Assembly (NCBI GenBank): GCA_963739085.1
Contig: CAVTZA010000012.1
Span: forward strand, 310,001 to 374,000
Source: DATFQE01 sp963739085
GTDB lineage: Bacteria; Actinomycetota; Thermoleophilia; Gaiellales; Gaiellaceae
DNA: 64,000 nucleotides
Direction: 5' to 3'
Shown here: in pieces, positions 25,055 to 34,191 of the stretch
Numbering within the stretch: the first letter of the stretch is position 1
How the letters are laid out: each line of letters opens with the position of its first letter
The notes under the pieces: generated by a model
What the model saw: only the letters and a program-made list of their open reading frames with translations
Database searches by the model: none
Told to the model about the DNA's origin: nothing
Translations under genes and position numbers: made by a program

Positions 25055-25222
25055 AGTGGCTGTCCTCGTGACACTGCCGGATTCCCGGCGTGCGAGGAGC
25101 AAGCCAGGCAAGGACGCAGGGAGTGTCGTCTAACTCGGGACGCGTAGCGTACGACCGAGGACGCCGCCTGGCGCAGACTCATCGCGCGTCGGGGGCCGGC
25201 GGGTGTTGCGAGGGCAGCCACT
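25055..25222 (+). repeat. Structured element, copy B
   Basis: A 168-bp near-palindrome filling the whole gap between livH and livF. Outer arms 25055-25074 and 25203-25222 pair over 20 bp with three deviations, all plus-strand wobbles. The arm sequence is unrelated to the other copies, but the core AAGCCAGGCAAGGACGCAGG and CGAGGACGCCGCCTGGC is shared. The livF stop codon begins in the last arm base. Polarity opposes the operon. Confidence 0.85.
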
Positions 25223-25929
25223 TAGTAGCCGAGGTAGCTCTTTCGGACGCCTTCGTGGCGCTTGAGCTCGTCGCTGTCGCCTGCCACTGCCACCTTCCCG
25301 ACCTCGAGCACGTACGCGCGCTGCGCAGTGTCGAGCGCGATCGTCGCGTTCTGCTCGACGACGAGCACCGTCAGGCCCTCCTCCTCGTTGAGCCGCCTCA
25401 CGATTCCGAACAGCTCCCGGGTGATCGTCGGCGCCAGCCCGAGCGAGGGCTCGTCCAGGAGCAGCAGCTTCGGGCTCGAGACGAGCGCGCGCACGAGCGC
25501 GAGCATCTGCTGCTCGCCGCCGCTCAGCGTCCCCGCCGGCTGGTCTCGGCGCTGCTGCATCCACGGGAAGTAGGTCAGGATCCGCTCGGTGTTGGCGCGG
25601 AGCGCCTTCTTGCCGCGCACGACCGCACCCATGCGGATGTTCTCCCAGACGGTCAGCTCGGTGAACAACCCGCGCCCTTCGGGCACGTGCGCGACCCCGA
25701 GGCGGGCGACGCTCTCCGGGCTGCGGCCGGCGATCGACCGCCCGCCGAACGAGATCTGGCCGGCCGTGCGCACCATCCCGCACACCGCGCGGAGCGTCGT
25801 CGTCTTGCCGGCGCCGTTCGCCCCGAGGAGCGCCACGACCTCCCCTTCGTCGACCGTCAGCGAGACGCCGTGGAGTGCGGTGATCGGTCCGTAGCGCGCG
25901 CGGACGTCGAGCAGCTCAAGCAGCGGCAC
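25222..25929 (-). CDS. livF: LIV-type ABC transporter ATP-binding protein LivF
   Basis: This 235-aa ATPase has Walker A GANGAGKTT (about 35-43), signature LSGGEQQML (about 138), Walker B LLLLDEPSLGLAP and the H-loop-region residue replaced in part by VEQNA, as usual for LivF. GTG 25929 overlaps the livG end by 14 bases. It energises import with LivG. Element B directly follows its stop. Confidence 0.92.
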   Translation of the reverse strand: MPLLELLDVRARYGPITALHGVSLTVDEGEVVALLGANGAGKTTTLRAVCGMVRTAGQISFGGRSIAGRSPESVARLGVAHVPEGRGLFTELTVWENIRMGAVVRGKKALRANTERILTYFPWMQQRRDQPAGTLSGGEQQMLALVRALVSSPKLLLLDEPSLGLAPTITRELFGIVRRLNEEEGLTVLVVEQNATIALDTAQRAYVLEVGKVAVAGDSDELKRHEGVRKSYLGY

Positions 25930-26650
25930 TGTCGCTCCCGAGGTAGGCCTCGATCACTTCGGGGTTCTGCTGCACCTCTGCAGGGGTTCCCTCGGCGATC
26001 TTGCGGCCGAAGTTCAGGACGTGCACGCGGTCGCAGACGCTCATTACGAGCGACATGTGGTGCTCGACGAGCAGGACGGTCAGCTCGAAGTCCTTCTGCA
26101 GCTGCTTGATCAGGCCGCGGAGCTCCTCGACCTCCTCGTGGTTGAGACCGCCGGCCGGCTCGTCCAGCAGCAGTAGCCGCGGCCGCGAGACGAGCGCGCG
26201 CGCGAGCTCGATGCGCTTGAGCGTCCCGAACGGCAGGCCGGCCGCGGGCCGCTCGGCGAGCGCCGCCAGGTCGAGGTAGTCGAGCGTCTCGAGCGCTTCC
26301 TTCTTGGCCTTGCGCTCGCCGAACGGACGCATCCGAGAGTGCGCGCCGACGAGCACGTTCTCGGTCACCGTCATCGTCGGGAAGAGCACGACGTTCTGGA
26401 ACGTGCGCGCCACCCCGCGCTTCACGATCCGGTACGCCCGCGTCCTCAGCAGGTCGCGTCCTTCGAAGACGACCCGGCCCGCATCCGGCTTGTAGAGCCG
26501 GGTGATGACGTTGAAGAGCGTGGTCTTGCCGGCACCGTTCGGCCCGATCAGCCCGGTGATCGTGCCTTCGTCGGCCGCGAGCGAGACTTCGTCGAGCGCG
26601 ACGATGCCTCCGAAGCGGCGTGTCACGTCTTCGACCGAGAGCAGCGGCAC
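25916..26650 (-). CDS. livG: LIV-type ABC transporter ATP-binding protein LivG
   Basis: This 244-aa ATPase has Walker A GPNGAGKTT (about 36-44), the LivG-specific insert ARTFQNVVLFPTMTVTENV, a divergent signature (LPFGTLKRIELARAL), Walker B LLLLDEPAGGLN and H-loop VEHHM. GTG 26650 is chosen because TATGAT (26665-26660, minus strand) lies nine bases upstream and conserved sequence starts there; longer frames upstream are spurious. It is the first gene of the minus-strand importer operon. Confidence 0.9.
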   Translation of the reverse strand: MPLLSVEDVTRRFGGIVALDEVSLAADEGTITGLIGPNGAGKTTLFNVITRLYKPDAGRVVFEGRDLLRTRAYRIVKRGVARTFQNVVLFPTMTVTENVLVGAHSRMRPFGERKAKKEALETLDYLDLAALAERPAAGLPFGTLKRIELARALVSRPRLLLLDEPAGGLNHEEVEELRGLIKQLQKDFELTVLLVEHHMSLVMSVCDRVHVLNFGRKIAEGTPAEVQQNPEVIEAYLGSDSAAA

Positions 26651-26659
26651 GGGGCGAGG

Positions 26660-26665
26660 ATCATA
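26660..26665 (-). promoter_or_regulatory. -10 box (TATGAT) of the importer operon
   Basis: TATGAT on the minus strand, nine bases before GTG 26650; no convincing -35 and no Shine-Dalgarno, so a near-leaderless start is likely. Confidence 0.45.
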
Positions 26666-26683
26666 AGCCGCTTGAATAGAGCC

Positions 26684-27624
26684 ATGCATGAGTTGGACGG
26701 CGGCGTGCAGCAGGTGACCTTCCCGCTCCCGCTCGGCATCGACCACGTCCACTGCTACCTGCTTCCCGGCTCGGACGGCGCCTGGACGGTCGTCGACACC
26801 GGGCTCGGACTGCCGGGCGCAAGGGCCAAGTGGGGCTCGATCCTGCAGGGCCTCGAAGGGCCGGTCGCGCGAATCGTCGTCACCCACTTCCACCCGGATC
26901 ACGTCGGCGCCGCCGCCGACCTCGCCGAGCTGACCGGCGCGAGGGTGTACGAGGGCGCCGAGGACTACGGGCAGTGCCTGCGCACCTGGGGAGAGAGCCG
27001 CATAGCGGGCCGCGTGCCCGAGTACCTGCACGCCCACGGCGTGCCCGACGACGAGATCGCCGTGTTCCGCCGCGAGGCGGAGACCCTGCGCGGCGTCGTG
27101 CGCTTCGCGCGCGACCCCGAGCCGATCGCGGCGGGCGACACGGTCGACGGCTGGGAGGTGCTGGCGGTGCCCGGCCACGCGGACGGGCACCTCGCGCTCC
27201 TGCGGGACGGCGTCCTGATCGCCGGCGACTCGCTGCTCGCGAGCATCACGCCGAACGTCGGGCTCTACCCCGACTCGCGGCCGGACCCGCTCGGCGACTA
27301 CCTCGGCTCGCTCGAGCTGATCGCCCGGATCGCGCCGCGGATCGCGTTCGGGGGCCACGGCGACCCGATCGAGGATCCGGCCGGCCGTGCCCGGGAGCTC
27401 GTGTCCCACCACCGCGATCGGCTCGAGCAGGCCGTGGACGCGCTCGGCTCGGAGCCGCGGAACGCCTACGAGCTGTCGTTCTCGCTCTGGCCGGAGGCGC
27501 TGTCCCCGGCGCAGCGCCGCTTCGCGCTCGCGGAGACACGCGCGCACGTCGAGTACCTCGTCCAGCGCGACGAGGCCGATGCGAGCTCGGCGACGAGCGA
27601 GTCGAGTACGCCGCGGTCAGCTGA
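26684..27624 (+). CDS. MBL-fold metallo-hydrolase, apparent frameshift near the end
   Basis: The protein (about 313 aa after correction) has the metallo-beta-lactamase motif THFHPDHVG (about 66-74), the later metal His in VPGHADGHLA (about 165) and the final one in FGGHGDPIED. The helical C-terminal domain is that of glyoxalase II-like or acyl-CoA thioesterase-like MBL proteins. A one-base loss near 27582 moves the frame from VQRDEADA to ELGDERVEYAAVS and its TGA; uncorrected, the frame runs without stop far into the next gene. It is divergent from livG with 33 bp between starts. Confidence 0.75.
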
Positions 27625-29315
27625 CGCGTCTCGCCAGCGTGCGCGTGAGCTTGCGGCCGCCGCTCGACACGACCACCGCGACCCTGAGGCGCTTGCCGCG
27701 CGCAGCCTTCGGCAGCTTCCAGGAGCAGACGGCGTAGCCGGTGCGGAGGCGTCTCGACAGCGGCTTCAGCAGCCTCTCGCCGAGGCGGGCGGTGCACTTG
27801 ACCGCTCCGGCCCGCACCGGCGAGCCTGTGTCGGCGAGCGCTCTCACCCGCACCGTGTAGAGGCGACCGGCCCGCGGCGAGCGCGGAACGGTCGTGACGC
27901 TTGCACGCGTCAGCCGTGCCACCGGAGCAGCGGGCGGTGTCGCGGTGGGCGCCGGAGGCGAGGCCGGTGGCGCCGGAGGTGCGGGAGGCGGCGAGGGCGG
28001 AGGCGCGGGTGGGACGGGCGGCGGCTGCGGGCGGAGGCGGCGGCTCGTTGCGGAAGTGGTAGACGTGGACGCCCCAGCGCTCGAAGGTGTCGGTGAACGA
28101 GCCGCCGGAGACCGAGACGGAGCGGCCCTCGGTGTAGACGTCGCCGCTGTGCACACCGGCCGGCAGCCCGCCGATCGTGACGGGCTGCGACCCGTCGCCG
28201 CTGCGGGCGGCGATGACCCAGATGTCGTCGCTCGTCGCGCCGAGCCTGCTGATCACCTGCTGTCGAGGGATCGCTGCTCGCGAGCACCTGCGTCGTCTCC
28301 GGGTTGACGAGCGCCGGCGCGATCGGGCTGACGGCGCTGATCTCGCGGATGAGGTCGGCCAGGACGGAGTTCCAGAACGACCAGTTCCATTGCAGCTGCG
28401 TGTCCTGCTGAGTCCAGCAGCGGAAGATGTTGCCGCCGTAGAACGCGAGGTTGCGGGCGCCGTTCAGGATGGACGTCGTAGATCATGTAGCGCTCCTGCA
28501 GGCGCGTCGGGACGACGAACTCGCCGGTCGGGACTGTCGCTCCCGCTCGCGCAGATCTGCAGGGTCGTCCAGACGCCGTGGTTCGGCGTCACGGAGGCGA
28601 TCGTGTCCGTCCAGCGTCCGACGTCGTGCAGGGTCGGGTCGACGCGGTCCGCCCAGGTGACCGGGTAGTCGTCGACGCCGTGGATGTCGGTCACCGCGCT
28701 GTAGGGCGCGAGCTGCGCAGCCGTCCCGCGCGGGGCCTGGATCGTGACCCAGAGGTGGCTGGCGTCGAGCGGCGCGTCGCCTGCGCACCAGGACAGGTCG
28801 CCCCTCGAGGTCGAGCGGCAGTACGCGTACTGGAGCGCCTCGGGCTTGGTTCCCACCCAGAGCGGCTCGTCCGCGCCCTTCCACATCGCGATCGCGGCGG
28901 CGTTGGAGTCGCCCTTCAACGCCGTGATCACCTGTGCGAGCCTGGCCGCCTTTGCGTCGCCTTGCGTCGCCGTACTCAGCGTCGCGAGGTTCACCCACGT
29001 GTAGGCGTCGCGCTGCTTGGCCTCTGAGCTCCACGCGAGCGCGTCGGTGAGGTCGGCGTCGCTCCAGCCGCCCGTGGCCGGGCCGACCTTGAAGACGTTG
29101 ACGCCCGCCGCGACGACCGCGTCGAGCCCGTCCGCACCGGACGGTGTCAAGCCGCCGCGCTCGGGCCCCTTCGCCAGCACGATCGGGAAGACCTTGCGGC
29201 CGTCGAGCAGAGTTGTCCCGTGAGAGTCCAGGCGCGTCGTCGCGCCCGCTGCCCCGCCGGCCCCGATCGAGGCCAGCACGATCGCTGCGACCGCCATGCT
29301 CAGACCGCGCGCCAC
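27617..29315 (-). pseudogene. Secreted TIM-barrel-like protein with Pro-rich linker, four apparent frameshifts
   Basis: Removing four single-base insertions (near 28545, 28472, 28259 and 28045) gives a continuous 564-aa protein. It has a signal peptide, a catalytic-like domain starting LDGRKVFPIVLAKGPE and running through WVNLATLS, MWKGADEP, VTDIHGVDDYPV, YMIYD and GARNLAFYGGN, then a long Pro-rich linker and a beta-rich C-terminal domain. The intact gene at 40788-42044 is a paralogue of the first domain and fixes the correct frames. The domain resembles glycoside-hydrolase-type TIM barrels, but no family is assigned. It may be a real decayed gene or a string of consensus errors. Confidence 0.7.
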
Positions 29316-29352
29316 GGACCCCCCTTTCCCGCTCGGCTCGAGCCGAATCAGG

Positions 29353-29823
29353 TTAACCGGACTTCAGGCGGACCGCCTGCACCGGCGCCCAGGCCAGTGC
29401 GGCGAGCTCGCGCACCCGTTGCCGTATCGCGGGTGCGTCGTCCGGTGACGATGTCCGCACCGGGATTCCCGTCCCGCGCAGGCCCGCGCGGGCGAGGAGG
29501 CCTGCGCGGCGCGCGTGCCAGCTCGAGGTCACCAGCAGCACCTCGTCCGCGCCGAGCTCACGCGCGATGCGCGCCACCGCAGCGGCGTTGCCGGCGGTGT
29601 TGCGCGCATTCGTGTCCAGGACGATCTGCGCCTCGGGCCCGTGCCACGCCGCGTGCATGAGCTCGGCCTCACCGCTCACGGCTCCGCGCCGCGCCCAGCC
29701 CGAGAGCACGATCGCGTCGGCCTCGTGCACGAGCCTCTCCGCGTGAGCGAGCCGCCGCGCGCAGATCGGGTGGAGTGTCGAGGCGCGCCGCTCGGAATAG
29801 CCGAGAACGGCGACGACGCGCAT
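29353..29823 (-). CDS. YdcF/DUF218-family protein
   Basis: This 156-aa protein has the family pattern VLGYSERRAS near the N-terminus, LSGWARRGAVSGEAELM (about 38-54), DTNARNTAGNAAAVAR (about 67-82) and LLVTSSWHARRAGLL (about 96-110). DUF218 proteins are implicated in envelope or cofactor-related chemistry, with no settled reaction. The start codon shares bases with the stop of the thioesterase gene upstream (TGATG). Confidence 0.75.
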   Translation of the reverse strand: MRVVAVLGYSERRASTLHPICARRLAHAERLVHEADAIVLSGWARRGAVSGEAELMHAAWHGPEAQIVLDTNARNTAGNAAAVARIARELGADEVLLVTSSWHARRAGLLARAGLRGTGIPVRTSSPDDAPAIRQRVRELAALAWAPVQAVRLKSG

Positions 29824-30230
29824 CAGCCTGGGAGCGGCCGCACGGCGATCGTGACGCGGCTGGTCGCGCAGAGCCGTCCCTCGCCGTCGGTGAGGTCGAC
29901 ATCCCAGATCCACGTGGTGCGCCCGCGATGGCGCCGGCGCGCCTCCGCGTTGACGACGCCCCCGGCGACGGGACGGAGGAACGAGGAGTGGTTGGACATG
30001 CCGAGACCGAAGTTGCCGTCCGCGTTCACGCCGATGTTGGTGCCGAGCGAGGCGAGCGCTTCGGCGATCGAGGCGTAGACCCCGCCGTGCACCACGCCGG
30101 TCGGCTGCTTGAGCTCGTCGCGCACCTCGACCCGGCCGCGGACGAGCTCGTCGGTCGCCTCCACGAGTTCCAGACCGTAGTGCCGGTCGAAGGGCGAGCC
30201 CTGGATCAGTGCTGCGTAGTCCTGCGTCAT
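29823..30230 (-). CDS. PaaI-like hotdog thioesterase
   Basis: This 135-aa hotdog protein has GVVHGGVYASIAEALAS (about 41-57), the PaaI-type active-site helix, and NHSSFLRPV typical of the entesin-like group. It probably cleaves aromatic or medium-chain acyl-CoA. ATG 30230 is eight bases from TACAGT on the minus strand, so it is likely leaderless. It diverges from the hydroxyacid oxidase gene. Confidence 0.8.
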   Translation of the reverse strand: MTQDYAALIQGSPFDRHYGLELVEATDELVRGRVEVRDELKQPTGVVHGGVYASIAEALASLGTNIGVNADGNFGLGMSNHSSFLRPVAGGVVNAEARRRHRGRTTWIWDVDLTDGEGRLCATSRVTIAVRPLPG

Positions 30231-30265
30231 CGGCGGCAACTGTAGACACCGATTACGCTCGCCCC
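30231..30265. promoter_or_regulatory. Divergent promoter region with two near-start -10 boxes
   Basis: Thirty-five bases separate the starts. TACAGT (30244-30239, minus strand) lies 8 nt before ATG 30230, and TACGCT (30254-30259, plus strand) lies 6 nt before GTG 30266. Neither gene has a Shine-Dalgarno. Confidence 0.5.
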
Positions 30266-31343
30266 GTGGACCAGGGCTCGCTGCTGAACGTCTGGGACTA
30301 CGAGCGCGCTGCTGCGGACCGGCTCGATGCGGGGGCATTCGGCTACTTCGCCGGCGGCGCGAACGACGAGTGGACGCTGCGCGAGAACCGCGCCGCCTTC
30401 TCGCGCTGGGTGCTGAGGCCGCGCGTGCTCGTCGACGTGTCGAGCGTGACGACCGCGACCACCGTGCTCGGCACAGACATCTCGCTGCCGGTGGTGGTGG
30501 CGCCGACGGCCTTCCAGCGCATGGCGCATCCGGAAGGCGAGGCGGCCATGGCGCGCGGCGCGGCGGCGGCCGGAACGGTGATGACGCTCTCGACGATCGC
30601 GACGGCGACGATCGAGGAGGTCGCCGCGGCGGCGCCCGGCGGCTCGCGCTGGTTCCAGCTCTACTGGTCGCCCGACCGGGGCATCGTCGAGGACTTCGTG
30701 GGGCGGGCGGTAGCCGAGGGTTACAGCGCGATCGTGCTCACCGTCGACCTCCCGGTGAGCGGCCGCCGCGAGCGCGACCTCCGTACCGGGCTTCGAGATC
30801 CCCGCGGAGGTGCCGGTGCCGGCCTTCGTCGCGCACGCGCAGGCGTCGGCCACCGTGTCCCCGACCGAGATCGGGCAGGTCGTGAACGCCGGCGTGACCT
30901 GGCGCGACCTCGAGTGGCTGCGGTCTTTGTCTTCGCTCCCGCTCGTGATCAAGGGGCTCGTCACAGCGGAGGACGCGCTGCTCGCGTGCGAGGCTGGTGC
31001 GGATGGGATCGTCGTCTCGAACCACGGCGGCCGCCAGCTCGACGGCGCCGGCGCGACGCTCGACGCGCTGCCCGAGGTCGTCGAGGCGGTTGCCGGCCGG
31101 GCCGAGGTCCTGATGGACGGCGGGATCAGGCGCGGGACCGACGTCGTCAAGGCGCTCGCCTTGGGCGCGCGAGCGGTGCTCGCCGGCCGCGCGCCGCTGT
31201 GGGGGCTCGCCGTCGACGGAGCCGCCGGGGTGGAGCGGGTGCTCGAGCTGCTGCGCGCCGAGATCGAGCTGGCGTTGACGCTCTGCGGTTGCAGCTCGCC
31301 GGACGCTGTGACTCGTGCGCATGTGGGACGGACCGCCTCGTGA
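30266..31343 (+). CDS. FMN-dependent alpha-hydroxyacid oxidase/dehydrogenase, apparent frameshift
   Basis: After removing one extra G in GGG at 30788-30790, a 358-aa TIM barrel results. It has the N-terminal GAFGYFAGGANDEWTLREN, the FMN-site LTVDLPVSGRRERDLR, LVIKGLVTAEDA with the flavin-contacting Lys, the catalytic SNHGGRQLDGA His-Arg motif, and DGGIRRGTDVVKALALGA. Enzymes of this family oxidise L-2-hydroxyacids such as lactate, glycolate or mandelate to 2-oxoacids. The GTG start sits six bases after TACGCT. The next gene overlaps by GTGA. Confidence 0.8.
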
Positions 31344-32167
31344 ACGTCGGCATCGGGCTGCCGACCACGGTTCCGGGCGCCAACGGGGAGCTCGTGCTCG
31401 AATGGGCGCGGCGCGCGGACGCGGGGCCGTTCAGCTCGCTGGCCGTCCTCGACCGGGTCGCCTACGACAGCTTCGAGCCGTTCGCCGCCCTCGCGGCCGC
31501 GGCCGGCGCGACGCAGCGGATCCGGCTCGCGACGATGATCGCGATCGGCCCGCTGCGGGCGACAGGGCTGCTCGTCAAGCAGGCGGCCTCGGTCCACGCG
31601 CTCTCGGGCGGAAGGCTGACGCTCGGACTGGCGCTCGGCGCGCGGGCCGACGACTACGAGGCCGCGGGAGTCGAGCTCCGCGGCCGCGGGCGCAAGCTCG
31701 TCGAGCAGCTCGCCTACATCCGCGGCGGCGTGGACGCCGAGCGGGTCGGCCCCGCACGTGACGGGCTCGAGCTCCTGGTGGGCGGCGGGAGCGGCCAGGC
31801 CTTCGCGCGCATGGCCCGCTACGCCGACGGCTACGCGCACGGAGGCGGGCCGCCGCGCGCGTTCGCGGGCGCGGCGACGCGGGCGGTGGCGGCCTGGAAC
31901 GACCTCGGTCGTCCCGGACGCCCACAGCTCTGGGGCCAGGGCTACTTCGCGTTCGCGGACGCCGAGCGCGGCAACGACTACCTGCTCGACTACTACGCGT
32001 TCACCGGCCCGTTCGCCGAGCAGGTCGCGGCGGGGAACCTGACGACCGCGCGCGCGTTGAAGGACTTCGTCCGCGGCTACGAGGAGGCCGGCTGCGACGA
32101 GCTCGTCCTGTTCCCGACGGTCGCGGACGCCGACGAGCTCGACCGGCTCCAGGAGGCGCTCTCGTGA
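31340..32167 (+). CDS. Luciferase-like (LLM class) oxidoreductase
   Basis: This 275-aa TIM-barrel protein starts VNVGIGLPTTVPG and has RIRLATMIAIGPLR (about 63-76), ALSGGRLTLGLALG (about 90-103) and a C-terminal EEAGCDELVLFPT. It belongs to the F420/FMN LLM family, in a short version. GTG 31340 overlaps the upstream stop, and its own end overlaps the start of the large monooxygenase gene, so it is embedded in the aromatic cluster and may supply a reduction step or an accessory flavin reaction. Confidence 0.75.
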   Translation: MNVGIGLPTTVPGANGELVLEWARRADAGPFSSLAVLDRVAYDSFEPFAALAAAAGATQRIRLATMIAIGPLRATGLLVKQAASVHALSGGRLTLGLALGARADDYEAAGVELRGRGRKLVEQLAYIRGGVDAERVGPARDGLELLVGGGSGQAFARMARYADGYAHGGGPPRAFAGAATRAVAAWNDLGRPGRPQLWGQGYFAFADAERGNDYLLDYYAFTGPFAEQVAAGNLTTARALKDFVRGYEEAGCDELVLFPTVADADELDRLQEALS

Positions 32168-34173
32168 AGGTCTCGATCGTCGGCGGCGGGCCGGCGGGCC
32201 TCTACCTCGCGATCCTGCTGCGCAAGGCCGACACGGGCCTCGAGGTCGAGGTGCTCGAGCGCAACGCGCCGGACGCGACCTACGGCTGGGGCGTCGTGTT
32301 CAGCGAGGAGACGCTCGGCTCGCTGCGCGACGCCGACCCCGAGACGCACCTGGCCATCACGGACACGTTCGTCCGCTGGAACCGCGTGGACATCCGCTAC
32401 CGCGGCGAGGTCCTGCGCTCGCGCGGCCACTCGTTCTCGGCCATCGCGCGCAAGCGCTTGCTCGAGCTCCTGCAGGAGCGCTGCCTCGCGCTCGGCGTCG
32501 ACCTCCGCTTCCACACCGAGGTGGAGTCGGTGGACGTCGAAGCCGACCTCGTCGTCGGCGCCGACGGCGTCAACAGCCTCGTGCGGGGCACGGACGACTT
32601 CGGCACCAGGGTCGAGGCCGAGGGCTGCAAGTACGTCTGGTTCGGCACCGACCTCGTCTTCGACGCCTTCACGTTCGTCTTCCGAGAGACCGAGCACGGC
32701 CTCTTCAACGTCCACGCCTACCCGTTCGACGAGCACCTCAGCACGTTCATCGTCGAGTGCCCCGAGGAGACCTGGCGGCGCGCCGGGCTGGACGCGATGG
32801 ACGAGGCCGAGAGCCTGGCCTTCTGCGAGCAGCTGTTCGCGAACGACCTGCGCGGCCACGAGCTCTTCTCCAACCGGTCGGTGTGGCTCGACTTCCCGAA
32901 GGTGACGAACCGCACCTGGCACCGCGGCCGGACGGTGCTGCTCGGCGACGCCGCCCACACCGCGCACTTCTCGATCGGGTCGGGGACGAAGCTCGCGATG
33001 GAGGACTCGATCGCGCTCGCCCAGGCGCTCGTGCGCCGCGGCTGGGACGTCGACGCCGCGCTCGTCGACTACGAGCTCGACCGCGGGCCCATGGTCGAGC
33101 GGACGCAGGCCGCGGCGAGCGAGAGTGCGGCCTACTTCCGGCGGGTCGGCTCGTACACGCACCTCGAGCCCGTGCAGTTCGGGTTCAACCTGCTCACGCG
33201 GAGCGGCCGGATCACCCACGCGAGCCTCGGCATCCGCGACCCGGAGTTCACGCGCGCGCTCGACTCGTGGCTCGCCGGTACGGACCTCGCGGCGCCGCCG
33301 CTCTTCGCGCCGTTCGAGGTGGGGGGCGTGACGTTCTCCGACCGGGTCGGCTTCGTCCCGAGCGGGTTCGTCGCCGTCTCGCCGGAGGGGCGGATCACGC
33401 CCGAGACGCCGACGATCGACGAGTGGACGCCGCCCGCCGGGCTCGTCGTGGCGCAGCTCGGCCACGCAGGCGCGCGCGGCGCCTGCAAGCCTCGGTTCGT
33501 GGGCGTGGATCTCCCGCTCGACGACGCGTGGCCGCTGGTCTCGGCCTCGGCCAAGCCCTACGGGCCCTTCAGCGCGAGGCCCTCGGAGCTCGACGAGGCG
33601 GGCATGGACGCGCTCGTCGAGCGCTTCGGCGCGGCGGCCCGGCGCGCGGACGGGCTCGGCGTGGCCGTCCTCGAGCTCGACATGGCGCACGGCTATCTGC
33701 TCGGGAGCTTCCTCTCGCCGCTCACCAATCCGGCCGACGACCGTTTGCGCTTCCCGCTCCGCGTGCTCGACGCGGTCCGAGCGGTGTGGCCGCGGGCGCT
33801 CGCCGTGCGGCTGTCGGTGACGGACTGCCATCCGCGCGGCAACACGATCGAGGACGGCATCGCGATCGCCCGCGAGCTCGGCGACCACGGCTGCGATCTC
33901 ATCCATGTCGAAGCCGGCCAGACGATCCACGACGACAGGCCCGAATACCGGCGCGGTTTCCTGACGTCGCTCAGCGACCGCGTCCGCAACGAGGCCCGCA
34001 TCCCCACGCTCGTGCGCGGCCACCTGACCACGCTCGACGATGCCAACACGATCGTCGGCGCCGGCCGAGCCGACCTGTGCATCCTCGACCTGCCCCCGAC
34101 CCCGCCGTGGGCTAGTGACACAGTGTCACCAGCACCCCAAAGCGCTGCGACAAGCGGTTTCGGAGGAAAGTAA
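32164..34173 (+). CDS. Anthraniloyl-CoA/salicylyl-CoA-type monooxygenase fused to Old-Yellow-Enzyme domain, compact form
   Basis: This 669-aa fusion has an N-terminal class A flavin monooxygenase (GGGPAGLYLAIL at about 6-17, GADGVN, GDAAHTAHFSIGSGTK at about 260-275) and a C-terminal OYE-type domain (about 375-650: PPLFAPFEVGG, AQLGHAGARG, DMAHGYLLGSFLSPL, DLIHVEAG). This architecture is known from 2-aminobenzoyl-CoA monooxygenase/reductase and salicylyl-CoA 5-hydroxylase, which are usually about 760-790 aa. Here both the start of the OYE barrel and its last helices are shortened. The last residues (from about WASDTV) are encoded by the palindromic operator region, and the TAA stop is part of palindrome copy 4. 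ATP-CoA ligase, TDO and kynureninase nearby favour anthraniloyl-CoA. Confidence 0.8.
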   Translation: MKVSIVGGGPAGLYLAILLRKADTGLEVEVLERNAPDATYGWGVVFSEETLGSLRDADPETHLAITDTFVRWNRVDIRYRGEVLRSRGHSFSAIARKRLLELLQERCLALGVDLRFHTEVESVDVEADLVVGADGVNSLVRGTDDFGTRVEAEGCKYVWFGTDLVFDAFTFVFRETEHGLFNVHAYPFDEHLSTFIVECPEETWRRAGLDAMDEAESLAFCEQLFANDLRGHELFSNRSVWLDFPKVTNRTWHRGRTVLLGDAAHTAHFSIGSGTKLAMEDSIALAQALVRRGWDVDAALVDYELDRGPMVERTQAAASESAAYFRRVGSYTHLEPVQFGFNLLTRSGRITHASLGIRDPEFTRALDSWLAGTDLAAPPLFAPFEVGGVTFSDRVGFVPSGFVAVSPEGRITPETPTIDEWTPPAGLVVAQLGHAGARGACKPRFVGVDLPLDDAWPLVSASAKPYGPFSARPSELDEAGMDALVERFGAAARRADGLGVAVLELDMAHGYLLGSFLSPLTNPADDRLRFPLRVLDAVRAVWPRALAVRLSVTDCHPRGNTIEDGIAIARELGDHGCDLIHVEAGQTIHDDRPEYRRGFLTSLSDRVRNEARIPTLVRGHLTTLDDANTIVGAGRADLCILDLPPTPPWASDTVSPAPQSAATSGFGGK

Positions 34174-34186
34174 CACTGTGTTACTT
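34112..34186. promoter_or_regulatory. Two palindromes (copies 3 and 4) upstream of the CoA ligase gene
   Basis: Copy 3 (34112-34132, centre 34122) reads CTAGTGACACAGTGTCACCAG, a variant with one arm mismatch. Copy 4 (34168-34186, centre 34177) is the perfect AAGTAACACTGTGTTACTT. Their centres are 55 bp apart, about five helical turns. Copy 4 ends six bases before ATG 34192. A regulator dimer at each site, perhaps TetR type, would control the ligase and downstream genes. Confidence 0.7.
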
Positions 34187-34191
34187 GCGCC

